Below are positions 27,609 to 36,426 of a stretch of 64,000 nt of DNA, one piece after another. A program made the position numbers and the translations under genes. The first letter of the stretch is position 1; each line of letters starts with the position of its first letter. This stretch comes from Suttonella sp. R2A3 (GTDB lineage: Bacteria; Pseudomonadota; Gammaproteobacteria; Cardiobacteriales; Cardiobacteriaceae), in NCBI RefSeq assembly GCF_021513215.1, contig NZ_CP090975.1, forward strand, positions 737,501 to 801,500. Reading direction: 5' to 3'. The notes under the pieces were generated by a model. That model saw only the letters and a program-made list of their open reading frames with translations, searched no databases and was not told where the DNA came from.

Positions 27609-29048
27609 TTATTTTTTCTTCGGATTCACTTTATGAATCGCTCCGCCACTGATGGCAAGCGCTGCTTCATGAATCGATTCTGACAGCGTTGGATGGGCAT
27701 GAATAATACGCGCCACATCTTCACTGGCCGCATAAAACTCCATCGCGACAATCAGCTCATGAATCATCTCTGAGGCATTAGGGCCGATAATATGCGCGCC
27801 TAAGATCTCGTCACTTTCAGCATCAGCAAGGATTTTCACAAACCCTCCTGCGGCATTCATCGCCTTCGCGCGTCCATTAGCGGCGAATGGAAAATCACCT
27901 TTCACATAATCAACGCTAGCTTCTTTAAGCTGTTCTTCGCTCTGACCAACCCATGCCATTTCCGGATGGGTGTAGATCACCGAAGGAATGACGTCATAGC
28001 GCACGTGTCCAGCTTGTCCAGCCAGGATTTCCGCCGCCATCACGCCTTCTTCGCTGGCTTTATGGGCAAGCATTGGTCCACGAACACAATCACCGATCGC
28101 AAAAACGCCTTGTTCCGCGGTTTGGCAATGCTCATCGACTTCAATAAAGCCACGATCGCCAATCACCACTTTAGTGTTCTCACCAAGCACGTCCTGGGTA
28201 TTCGGCTTACGGCCAACCGCAACCAACAACTTATCAAAGTGTGCGCTTTGCTCGCCATTTTTGTCTTCATAGCTGACAACCACTTCGCCATCTTTGACTT
28301 CAGCGTTAGTCACTTTCGCGCCAAGCTTGATGTCCAGGCCTTGTTTTTTGAAGGTACGTTGCGCTTCTTTCGCCAATTGCTTATCAGCAAAAGGCAGGAA
28401 ATCCGGCATTGCTTCAAGCACGGTCACTTCCGAACCCACCGCTTGCCACACACTACCCATTTCCAAGCCGATCACGCCAGCACCAATCACACCTAAACGC
28501 TTAGGTACTTCAGCAAAATCGAGTGCACCGGTTGAGCTGACAATATGCTCACCGTCCATTTTTGCCACTGGAATATCAATCGGCAGTGAACCAAAAGCGA
28601 GGATCACACCTTTAGTGGCTTTATATTCACTCACTTTGTCATCGTGCGCGGTCACTTCGACCACTTTATCGCCCAGGTAACGACCACGACCTTTAATCCA
28701 CTCGATACCGTTGGCCTGGAAAAGCTGTGCGATACCGCCAGTTAACTGATCAACAATTTCGTTTTTGCGTGAAATCATTTTTGCGATATCAATCGATACG
28801 TTCTCTGCGCTAATCCCGTGGGTGGCGAGTTCGTGTTGGCTTTTATGGAACAGTTCACTAGACTCTAAAAGCGCTTTTGATGGGATACAGCCAACGTTCA
28901 AGCACGTGCCGCCCAAGCGGTCTTTGCCCGCATCGTCTTGCCACATTTCCACACAAGCGGTTTTAAAACCCAGTTGAGCGGCGCGAATAGCCGCCACATA
29001 GCCGCCAGGACCACCGCCGACGACGATTACATCATATTGTTGACTCAT
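27609..29048 (-). CDS. lpd: Dihydrolipoyl dehydrogenase
   Basis: FAD flavoprotein (E3) that reoxidises dihydrolipoyl groups with NAD. The 479 residues include the FAD motif VVGGGPGGYVAAIRAAQLG, the redox pair GGTCLNVGCIPSKALL, the NAD motif VIGAGVIGLEMGSVW and the C-terminal HAHPTLSE with the catalytic His. It is the last gene of the sucA-sucB-lpd cluster, 140 bases after sucB across three hairpins. Position indicates service to the 2-oxoglutarate dehydrogenase complex, and possibly other lipoyl complexes such as glycine cleavage. Confidence 0.97.
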   Translation of the reverse strand: MSQQYDVIVVGGGPGGYVAAIRAAQLGFKTACVEMWQDDAGKDRLGGTCLNVGCIPSKALLESSELFHKSQHELATHGISAENVSIDIAKMISRKNEIVDQLTGGIAQLFQANGIEWIKGRGRYLGDKVVEVTAHDDKVSEYKATKGVILAFGSLPIDIPVAKMDGEHIVSSTGALDFAEVPKRLGVIGAGVIGLEMGSVWQAVGSEVTVLEAMPDFLPFADKQLAKEAQRTFKKQGLDIKLGAKVTNAEVKDGEVVVSYEDKNGEQSAHFDKLLVAVGRKPNTQDVLGENTKVVIGDRGFIEVDEHCQTAEQGVFAIGDCVRGPMLAHKASEEGVMAAEILAGQAGHVRYDVIPSVIYTHPEMAWVGQSEEQLKEASVDYVKGDFPFAANGRAKAMNAAGGFVKILADAESDEILGAHIIGPNASEMIHELIVAMEFYAASEDVARIIHAHPTLSESIHEAALAISGGAIHKVNPKKK

Positions 29049-29075
29049 AAATATTCCTCGAATTTAGAAAGTAAG

Positions 29076-29178
29076 CGGGGCTTTGCCGCCCCGATATATT
29101 CGATATAGTTCAAAAGACAGGCACAACGCAGCGTGCCTATTATCGGAGCAACGGAAGGATGTTTCACAACACCCTTCC
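29076..29178. repeat. Three consecutive hairpins in the sucB-lpd gap
   Basis: The gap holds three stem-loops: CGGGGC/GCCCCG (29076-29093), AGGCAC/GTGCCT (29119-29138) and GGAAGGATGTT/AACACCCTTCC with one mismatch (29153-29178). None has a T-run on the reverse strand. They could stabilise the upstream sucAB message or set the lpd level. The first resembles the CGGGGCTTTGC stretch near 21225-21245. Confidence 0.5.
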
Positions 29179-29188
29179 TTAAACGACC

Positions 29189-30370
29189 TTAAATATTAAG
29201 CAGCATGCGTGCAGGATCTTCGAGCGCGTTTTTAATCGCGACTAAGAAGCTCACCGCTTCACGACCATCGATAATCCGGTGATCGTAAGAAAGCGCCAAA
29301 TACATCATCGGACGGATCACAATCTCGCCATTTTCAACCACAGCGCGTTCTACGATGTTGTGCATCCCTAAAATCGCACTCTGTGGTGGGTTAAGAATTG
29401 GTGTAGAGAGCATCGAGCCAAACGTACCGCCGTTGGTGATCGAGAACGTACCGCCGGTCATTTCTTCTAAACTGAGTTTGCCACTCTTGGTTTTCTCAGC
29501 AAATTCTTTAATGCCCAACTCAATATCAGCAAACCCGAGCAATTCGCTGTTGCGCAGAATCGGCACAACCAAGCCACGTGGGCCAGATACCGCAATCCCG
29601 ATATCGCAGTAGTTATGATAGATAATATCGTCACCATCAATCGAAGCATTAACTGCTGGGAACTGCTTAAGTGCATCGACTGCTGCTTTAACAAAGAACG
29701 ACATAAAGCCAAGCTTGATGTCATTTTTCTTCACAAACTGGTCTTGGTACTTCTTACGCAAATCCATAATTGGCTTCATATTGACTTCGTTAAACGTCGT
29801 CAACATCGCGGTGCTTTGTTGGGCATCCATCAAACGCTCAGCGATACGCTTACGCATCCGCGTCATCGGCACACGCTCTTCATGACGTACACCGCCACCA
29901 GAGAGATGCTGCTTCATATCGCCTTTAGTCACACGACCACCACGTCCTGAACCAGAAACATCTTTGGTATCTACATTATTTTCGGCGCCCATTTTACGTG
30001 CTGCCGGGCTGGCATTTTTATCCACATCAGCTGGTTTTTTAGACGCTGTTTTTTGCGCATCTTGTGCTTTGGCAGCGCTTTCTGATGAATCAGCTGCTTT
30101 CTCACTAGCGCTTTCATCACCCGCTGGTTTCTCACCTGCTTCGATCATCGCCACCACATCACCGCTGGTGACAGTCGCGCCGTCTTCTTCAGTGATTTCT
30201 TTTAACACGCCAGCAACAGGGGCTGGCATTTCCAGCACGACTTTATCAGTCTCCAGATCAACTAAGTTTTCACCTTCTTCAACAAAATCGCCAACTTGTT
30301 TGTGCCAGTTAACCAACGTCGCATCAGCGACCGATTCGGGTAATTCTGGAACTTTTACTTCTGTACTCAT
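29189..30370 (-). CDS. sucB: Dihydrolipoyllysine succinyltransferase (2-oxoglutarate dehydrogenase E2)
   Basis: Core of the 2-oxoglutarate dehydrogenase complex. Residues 1-76 form the lipoyl domain with the modified Lys in [12 protein letters not shown]. An Ala/Lys/Asp-rich linker (about 80-118) leads to the peripheral subunit-binding domain ([16 protein letters not shown]). The catalytic domain ends with [15 protein letters not shown], holding the active-site His and Asp. The single lipoyl domain and 393-residue length indicate SucB rather than AceF. It starts 20 bases after sucA. Its lipoyl Lys is a predicted target of LipA and LplA. Confidence 0.97.
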   Translation of the reverse strand: MSTEVKVPELPESVADATLVNWHKQVGDFVEEGENLVDLETDKVVLEMPAPVAGVLKEITEEDGATVTSGDVVAMIEAGEKPAGDESASEKAADSSESAAKAQDAQKTASKKPADVDKNASPAARKMGAENNVDTKDVSGSGRGGRVTKGDMKQHLSGGGVRHEERVPMTRMRKRIAERLMDAQQSTAMLTTFNEVNMKPIMDLRKKYQDQFVKKNDIKLGFMSFFVKAAVDALKQFPAVNASIDGDDIIYHNYCDIGIAVSGPRGLVVPILRNSELLGFADIELGIKEFAEKTKSGKLSLEEMTGGTFSITNGGTFGSMLSTPILNPPQSAILGMHNIVERAVVENGEIVIRPMMYLALSYDHRIIDGREAVSFLVAIKNALEDPARMLLNI

Positions 30371-30390
30371 GGGATACCTCTATCTATAAA

Positions 30391-33225
30391 TTACTGAGCA
30401 ATATTCAATGCTTGTTCAACCAGCGCAGCTTGCTCGGCAGCGTGTACTTTCGCGTAGCCGGCGGCGGTGGATGCCGATTCTTCACGGCCAATATAATACG
30501 CTTGCTTACCTTCAGGCAGCGCGTCGTTAAGCGATTCGCTAATTTGCAGCCAAGCCCCTTGATTGCGCGGTTCTTCCTGCGCCCAAACAAAGTCTTGAGC
30601 GTTCTTATAGGTTGCAAATAAGGCGCTAAGCGCTTTACCTGGGAATGGGTAGAGCTGTTCAACGCGAATTAGAGCAATATCATCGATGTTTTCATCACGA
30701 CGCTTTTGCAATAAGTCGTAATAAACCTTACCCGAACACAGCACCACACGCTTGACCTTGTCTTTCGCGAGATCATCAATTTCGTCAATCACTTCATGGA
30801 ACTGACCTTCGGCAAGATCTTGCATGGTACTCACCGCCAGCTTATGACGCAGCAACGATTTTGGCGACATCACAATCAGCGGCTTACGGAAGGTACGCAA
30901 CACTTGGCGACGCAACATATGATAAACCTGGGCTGGGGTTGAAGGGACACACACTTGCATATTGTCTTTCGCACACAGCTGCAGATAACGCTCTAAGCGC
31001 GCTGATGAGTGCTCTGGGCCTTGGCCTTCATAGCCATGCGGTAAGAGCATCACCAAGCCACAATAGCGTCCCCATTTGGTTTCGCCAGAAGCGATAAACT
31101 GGTCGATAATGACTTGTGCACCGTTGGCGAAATCACCAAATTGGGCTTCCCAAATCACCAAACCTTTTGGCTCAGCGGTGGCATAGCCATATTCAAACCC
31201 TAATACGCCCGCTTCGGAGAGCAGTGAATCAATCACACGAATCGACGGTTGGCCTTCTTTGATATACGCTAAGGGTAAATAACTCTCGCCGGTCTCTTGA
31301 TCATGCAGCACAGCATGACGGTGCGAGAACGTCCCACGACCACAATCTTCACCTGAAACGCGCACTTGGTAATCTTGATCGAGCAAGGTGGCGTAGGCTA
31401 AATTCTCCGCGGTCCCCCAATCAAACTCTTGCTCACCAGCGACCATTTTTTGTCGGGTTGTTAGCAAGCGTTTAACAATCGTATGCACATTAAAATTATC
31501 TGGAATCGCGAAAATTTTCTCGCCTAGCGCCTGGATTTTTTCCACGGGATAGGTGGTATCAACCGGCTTATCCCAGTCTTGATCACGCATCGCCATCCAT
31601 TCGTGGTAAAGCCCATCATGTACCGAGCTATCAATCTCTTTAGCCGGTGCAACGCGCTCGCCCTGTTCCAAACGCTCTTTGTATTGTTCTTGCAGGTCAG
31701 CAAGGGTATTTTCTTCAATGACCCCTTCGTTGAGCAATTTTTTCGCATACACTTCGGCAGGTACCGGATGCTGACGAATTTTGCGGTACATCATAGGCTG
31801 AGTTGCTGAAGGTTCATCCGCTTCGTTATGACCCAAACGGCGATAACACACCAAATCAATAAAGATATCTTTTTGGAATTCGAGCAAATAATCAGCAGCC
31901 AAACGACCCGCGAATGCCACCGCTTCAGGATCATCACCATTAACATGCAGCACTGGCGCTTGAATCGATTTAGCGATATCGGTGCAATACATCGATGAGC
32001 GCGAATCCTGCAGATTTGAGGTGGTAAAACCAATCTGGTTGTTGACCGCGATATGAATCGAACCACCGGTTTGATAACCGCGCAACTGCGACAACTGAAG
32101 CGCTTCCTGGTTGATCCCCTGACCAGCAAGCGCTGCGTCACCGTGGATCAAAATAGGCACCGCTTTATTGGCGATATCCAAGATCACCCCATCGTCGCCC
32201 GGTATTGCTTGGCGGCGACGCTCAAGGCGCGCACGGGTTGAGCCCATTTGTACCGCGTTAACAAATTCCAAATGCGACGGGTTGTACGCCATCGACAAAT
32301 CGACTTTATGACCATCGATATCGATGCGTGAAGAAAAGCCCATATGGTATTTAACGTCACCACTACGATTCGCCGCTGGCTGCATTTTGCCGTCGAACTC
32401 GTCAAAGAGCATTTGTGGGTTCTTACCGAACACGTTAATCAACATATTCAAGCGACCACGGTGCGCCATAGCGATCCCGATTTCTTCCACTTCATTGACG
32501 CCTAAATGATCGATAAGCATCTGGGTAAGCGGAATTAACGCATCACCGCCTTCAAGCGAGAAGCGTTTTTGGCCCACGTAGCGCTTATGCAGGTATTTTT
32601 CCATCCCATCAGCAGCAACCAAGCGGGTTAAGAAAATCTTTTTGTCTTCATCACTAAAGCCATAATCGCCGGCGCTGTCTTCAAAATGCTTAAAGAACCA
32701 ACGACGCTCAGCCACTTCCCATACATGCGCTAATTCAACGCCTAGATGGTTTGCGTAAGTATTCTCGAGGTTTGCAACCAGATCTTTGAGCTTCATTTCG
32801 CTCTGATTAAACGCGCCATCGACATCAAAAATCGTTTCAAGGTCGTCCTTACCGAGATTGTTATACGCTAAGTCGCATTCTTCCACGATGTGTTTAGGAC
32901 GCAAGTTAATCGGATCCGTATTGGCCTTATGGAAGGCGCGCAGACGATAAGCATGGATCAGCTTACGCACCCCAATTTGCTTATTAACATCACCGCCACC
33001 CCCTGAAGCCATTGGTGGCATCTGCCCGAGCACTTCAAAGCGTTCCTGCACATCCAGACGCGACTTCTCATCGCTGTCTTGCTTTAATTCAGCAAAATAG
33101 TTTTGCCACTGTTCGTTAACACTTTGCGGATCATCAAGATATTGCTCATAGAGCACCTCAATATATTCCGCATTTCCGCCGTATAATCCTGAGCTGGCGA
33201 TTTGTGATTGATACCGTTCAGACAT
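30391..33225 (-). CDS. sucA: 2-oxoglutarate dehydrogenase E1
   Basis: Thiamine-diphosphate-dependent decarboxylase of the TCA cycle, 944 residues, the usual length. Features are the N-terminal segment SGLYGGNAEYIEVLYEQYLD, IGMAHRGRLN-like AHRGRLNMLINVFGKNP, the ThDP-binding GDAALAGQGI with the following QISQ-type region, and HGYEGQGPEHSSARLERYLQ near residue 720. Its cofactor links it to the TPP-regulated thi genes at the right end of the window. The sdh genes that often precede it and the sucCD genes that often follow are absent. Confidence 0.97.
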   Translation of the reverse strand: MSERYQSQIASSGLYGGNAEYIEVLYEQYLDDPQSVNEQWQNYFAELKQDSDEKSRLDVQERFEVLGQMPPMASGGGGDVNKQIGVRKLIHAYRLRAFHKANTDPINLRPKHIVEECDLAYNNLGKDDLETIFDVDGAFNQSEMKLKDLVANLENTYANHLGVELAHVWEVAERRWFFKHFEDSAGDYGFSDEDKKIFLTRLVAADGMEKYLHKRYVGQKRFSLEGGDALIPLTQMLIDHLGVNEVEEIGIAMAHRGRLNMLINVFGKNPQMLFDEFDGKMQPAANRSGDVKYHMGFSSRIDIDGHKVDLSMAYNPSHLEFVNAVQMGSTRARLERRRQAIPGDDGVILDIANKAVPILIHGDAALAGQGINQEALQLSQLRGYQTGGSIHIAVNNQIGFTTSNLQDSRSSMYCTDIAKSIQAPVLHVNGDDPEAVAFAGRLAADYLLEFQKDIFIDLVCYRRLGHNEADEPSATQPMMYRKIRQHPVPAEVYAKKLLNEGVIEENTLADLQEQYKERLEQGERVAPAKEIDSSVHDGLYHEWMAMRDQDWDKPVDTTYPVEKIQALGEKIFAIPDNFNVHTIVKRLLTTRQKMVAGEQEFDWGTAENLAYATLLDQDYQVRVSGEDCGRGTFSHRHAVLHDQETGESYLPLAYIKEGQPSIRVIDSLLSEAGVLGFEYGYATAEPKGLVIWEAQFGDFANGAQVIIDQFIASGETKWGRYCGLVMLLPHGYEGQGPEHSSARLERYLQLCAKDNMQVCVPSTPAQVYHMLRRQVLRTFRKPLIVMSPKSLLRHKLAVSTMQDLAEGQFHEVIDEIDDLAKDKVKRVVLCSGKVYYDLLQKRRDENIDDIALIRVEQLYPFPGKALSALFATYKNAQDFVWAQEEPRNQGAWLQISESLNDALPEGKQAYYIGREESASTAAGYAKVHAAEQAALVEQALNIAQ

Positions 33226-33328
33226 AGTAGTTTCCGAGCCATTTAATAATAAGGTGGCGCGACAAGCGTGCCGTTAATTTGTGCGCTATGATACGCGTGC
33301 GCAGGAGATTACTCAAACACTCCTCTGC

Positions 33329-34369
33329 TTAAAATCGTTTACCAATTTCATTGTAATAACGTTTTGCCCCTGGATGCAGCGGAATACCTATCCCATCAAG
33401 CGATTGCTTCACACTGAGCGCAGAATTCGGCAGCACTTGTTCCAACCAATGCGCGTGTTCTTTACGCCATAAGGCTTTAGTCAACTGGTACGCCATCTCA
33501 TCATCAACCACATCAGCGCGAGCCAGCCACAGCGCACGAACCGCAACGCTAGGCACAGCCTCATCGACCCCTGGATACGTTCCTGCCGGGATAGTGGTCG
33601 CGGTGTAATATTGATTACGAGTAAGCAATGAATCAATCATCGCTGAAGAAGTCGGGATCAAACGAATATCGGTTTCTTCCGCTAAGTATTGCACTTGCGG
33701 CATCGGCGCGCCCGCAACAAAAAATATCGCATCCAAATCGCCGGCGAGAAACTGTTCTACGGCTTGTGGAGCATCATCATGGTTGGCCTGTAATTCAGAC
33801 ACGTCAACGCCATGAGCCTTGAGTACATCAGAAACGTTTAAAAATGTACCGGTGTTCTTCGCGCCAACCGCAACCCGTTTACCCACCAAATCGGTGATAC
33901 TCTCGATATCGCTGTCAGCACGCACCACCAAATGGAGCATTTCCGGATAAAGGCTTGCCAGCGCACGCAATTCTTCAAAAGGTTTTTTGTTTTCATACAA
34001 GCCACTGGCGGTATACGCCCAATAGGCGATATTGGATTGCACAAACGCAGAATCTAGCGTTTTAGTGCTTAATTGCTCAATATTGGCCACTGATCCAGGG
34101 GTAGAAACATTCACCAGCAGCAACCCTTCCACGCCACAATTCCCACCATGTTCACAAGAAAGATCGCCATAGGGATCAGAAATCACCCCACCCAACACGG
34201 TCGCCAATAAAAAATACACCCCATTGTTATAGCCACTGCCAACGCTAAACAACTCGAGGTTTTCAAGAGAATTTTGTGGGGGTGTGGTGGGCGTTTCATC
34301 CTGTGCCCAAGCAGTGAGTGCGATTAAACTCATTAACAAAAAAGCGCTATACCGCTTAATTTTCTTCAT
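33329..34369 (-). CDS. TAXI-type solute-binding protein, orphan
   Basis: Exported binding protein of 346 residues. The signal peptide ends LTAWAQ. TAXI features are SVGSGYNNGVYFLLATVLGG, LVGKRVAVGAKNTGTFLN and the end LHPGAKRYYNEIG. It has a Cys pair (SCEHGGNCGVEG) not seen in the first TAXI protein of the window. No permease lies beside it; neighbours are rsfS and sucA, on the same strand. It may serve the permease at 18496-21153 or act alone as a sensor. Substrate unknown. Confidence 0.88.
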   Translation of the reverse strand: MKKIKRYSAFLLMSLIALTAWAQDETPTTPPQNSLENLELFSVGSGYNNGVYFLLATVLGGVISDPYGDLSCEHGGNCGVEGLLLVNVSTPGSVANIEQLSTKTLDSAFVQSNIAYWAYTASGLYENKKPFEELRALASLYPEMLHLVVRADSDIESITDLVGKRVAVGAKNTGTFLNVSDVLKAHGVDVSELQANHDDAPQAVEQFLAGDLDAIFFVAGAPMPQVQYLAEETDIRLIPTSSAMIDSLLTRNQYYTATTIPAGTYPGVDEAVPSVAVRALWLARADVVDDEMAYQLTKALWRKEHAHWLEQVLPNSALSVKQSLDGIGIPLHPGAKRYYNEIGKRF

Positions 34370-34483
34370 CGCCTGACTCCTGCCATCATGAAATTCATAA
34401 GTTAGGTAAATATTATCACAATCAAAAGAAAATAGCAGTGCTTAGTCGCTCATTCCTCGCGTCACAGCGCACAAGAAATTCAA

Positions 34484-34822
34484 TCAATGCTCACGGGTTG
34501 GCGGCAACGACCAGAGTTTATCGAGTGCGTAGAGTTGGCGCGTTTCCGGGCGCATCAAATGCACAATCACATCGCCTAAATCGACCAGCACCCAATCGCG
34601 ACTGTCTTCGCCTTCAACACCCACTGGCGGCACACCACTGGCTTTGCTATCTTCAACCACCTTATTGGCCATAGCGTGCAAATGGCGGTCAGAAGTCCCG
34701 CTGACAATGACCATAAAATCAGCAATATCGGTTTTACCCGCAAGCTCAATAGCCTGCACATCAACGCCTTTCATTTCTGCCAGGCTTTCTTCTACCAACA
34801 ATTTCAGTTGTTCCGGGGTCAT
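34484..34822 (-). CDS. rsfS: Ribosome silencing factor RsfS
   Basis: Binds L14 (uL14) and blocks joining of ribosomal subunits in nutrient limitation. The 112-residue length and the segments DIADFMVIVSGTSDRHLHA, GVEGEDSRDWVLVDLGDVIV and HLMRPETRQLYALDKLW are diagnostic. The usual neighbours nadD and rlmH are missing here. The gene is divergent from lplA with about 170 bases between. Confidence 0.96.
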   Translation of the reverse strand: MTPEQLKLLVEESLAEMKGVDVQAIELAGKTDIADFMVIVSGTSDRHLHAMANKVVEDSKASGVPPVGVEGEDSRDWVLVDLGDVIVHLMRPETRQLYALDKLWSLPPTREH

Positions 34823-34990
34823 TAACGCTCCAATTTATTCAATATTTCGTTGCCAATTATATAGTGAAAAAGGTCAAAAATCGCCCCATTTTTGTTTGTT
34901 AATCACCCACCCTGATGAACAAACCTACAATGACCGATCAATAAAAATAGATTATCATTCGTCTTTCAAAAATATTAGAGGATGATCAGT

Positions 34991-35995
34991 ATGTATTTCG
35001 TCGACAATCAAAATCACTACGACGCCTCCACCAACATTGCCTTAGAAACGTATTTGGTGGAAAACCGCCTGGTCGACGAGCCTATTTTATTGTTTTACAT
35101 CAATGATCCCTCGATTATCATCGGTCGCAACCAAAACACCATCGAAGAGATCAATCGTGATTATGTAGCAGAGCATGGAATTAATGTCGTGCGACGGATG
35201 TCTGGCGGTGGCGCGGTGTATCATGATCGCGGCAACCTCTCGTTCTGCTTTATCAAAGACGACGACAACACCTTTCGCGATTTCAACACCTTCACCAAAC
35301 CGGTGATTAAAGCGCTGCATAATATGGGGGTTAAAGACGCTGAACTACGTGGCCGCAACGATCTGGTCATCGGAGAGCGTAAATTTTCCGGTAACGCGAT
35401 GTATATGCAGCGCGGCCGCATGACCGCGCACGGCACAATCCTCTATAACAGCGATCTCGACGTCGTTACACAAGCACTCAAACCGGCCAAAGAAAAAATC
35501 GAATCCAAAGGGATTAAATCAATCCGCAGTCGGGTGACCAATATCCTGCCGCATATGGACGAGCAGTGGCAAGACTTAAGCACCGAAGCGTTCCGTGATC
35601 GCCTGTTGCTGGAGATTTTTGATGTCGAGCATCGCGAAGATGTCCGTGAGTACCATTTAACCGACCAGGATTGGGCGGAGGTTGAACGCATCCGCGCCGA
35701 GCGCTTTGCGAATTGGGATTGGAACTACGGTCATTCACCCAAATTTGCCCTACAACGCCGCCACAAATTCCCAGCCGGACTGGTTGATGTGCGCTTAGAT
35801 GTTGAAAAAGGCAAAGTCACCGCGCTGAAAATTTATGGCGATTTCTTCGGTTTAGGTAATTTAAGTGAATTAGAAGACGCACTTATTGGCCATGCTTATC
35901 AAGCAGAAGCGATCGAAGCCACCCTAAATACGCTCGATCTTCAGCATTATCTTGGTAACATCGAAGCAGCCGAACTCGCACGCCTAATCGCTTAA
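34991..35995 (+). CDS. lplA: Lipoate-protein ligase LplA
   Basis: Activates free lipoate with ATP and attaches it to lipoyl domains. The 334 residues contain RRMSGGGAVYHDRGNLSF near residue 65 and the catalytic-Lys region GERKFSGNAMYMQRGR near residue 130, then a C-terminal accessory domain (about 250-334). The ATG at 34991 was chosen: GAGG lies nine bases upstream, while the in-frame ATG at 34982 abuts that site. It allows salvage alongside LipA synthesis. It converges on and overlaps the following reverse-strand gene by four bases. Confidence 0.95.
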   Translation: MYFVDNQNHYDASTNIALETYLVENRLVDEPILLFYINDPSIIIGRNQNTIEEINRDYVAEHGINVVRRMSGGGAVYHDRGNLSFCFIKDDDNTFRDFNTFTKPVIKALHNMGVKDAELRGRNDLVIGERKFSGNAMYMQRGRMTAHGTILYNSDLDVVTQALKPAKEKIESKGIKSIRSRVTNILPHMDEQWQDLSTEAFRDRLLLEIFDVEHREDVREYHLTDQDWAEVERIRAERFANWDWNYGHSPKFALQRRHKFPAGLVDVRLDVEKGKVTALKIYGDFFGLGNLSELEDALIGHAYQAEAIEATLNTLDLQHYLGNIEAAELARLIA

Positions 35996-36369
35996 AGCTT
36001 ACCGACTTTAGGTCCGCCAACTTCACGCCGCATGGTGCGCTCAAAAGCCTGCCCAAACACTTTTTTATCGAGCTGATATTTGGCGGCGCTCTCGCGTAAA
36101 GCCTCTTTGAGCGCACGCTGGCTAACAAAGTTCATATACACAAAATAAAGCGTACACCCTGCGAGCATAAAACCAAGAAAAAGCACCAACTCCCCTTGCT
36201 CAAACATAAATTGCCGCATGAGCGGAAAAGAACCCATCATCACAACAGCTAAGATGGTCGTAATGTTTATTTGCTTTTTAAACTTGAGGTAAAGATCGCG
36301 CAAATGCGACAATTCTTCGTCAGTAAGACACGCTTCGATATCCAGCTGCGATTGTTCTTGTTTCATCAT
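35992..36369 (-). CDS. Small two-helix membrane protein, unknown function
   Basis: Predicted inner-membrane protein of 125 residues. It has an acidic N-terminal helix (DEELSHLRDLYLKFKKQ), two hydrophobic segments (ITTILAVVMMGSFPLM and LVLFLGFMLAGCTLYFVYM), and a charged C-terminal helix with many Lys and Arg. I do not recognise a family. The ATG at 36369 follows AAGGA by five bases; 16 further in-frame upstream codons are unlikely to be used. It lies 57 bases after priA on the same strand and its stop overlaps the convergent lplA stop. Confidence 0.65.
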   Translation of the reverse strand: MMKQEQSQLDIEACLTDEELSHLRDLYLKFKKQINITTILAVVMMGSFPLMRQFMFEQGELVLFLGFMLAGCTLYFVYMNFVSQRALKEALRESAAKYQLDKKVFGQAFERTMRREVGGPKVGKL

Positions 36370-36426
36370 GCACATCCTTATATCATGAGACAAATCAATA
36401 ATATCGTTTGCGCTCAATCAACGCAA

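Noticed and set aside
28294-28680. Forward frames opposite lpd
   Set aside because: Shadows of the dehydrogenase; the reverse frame has all catalytic motifs.
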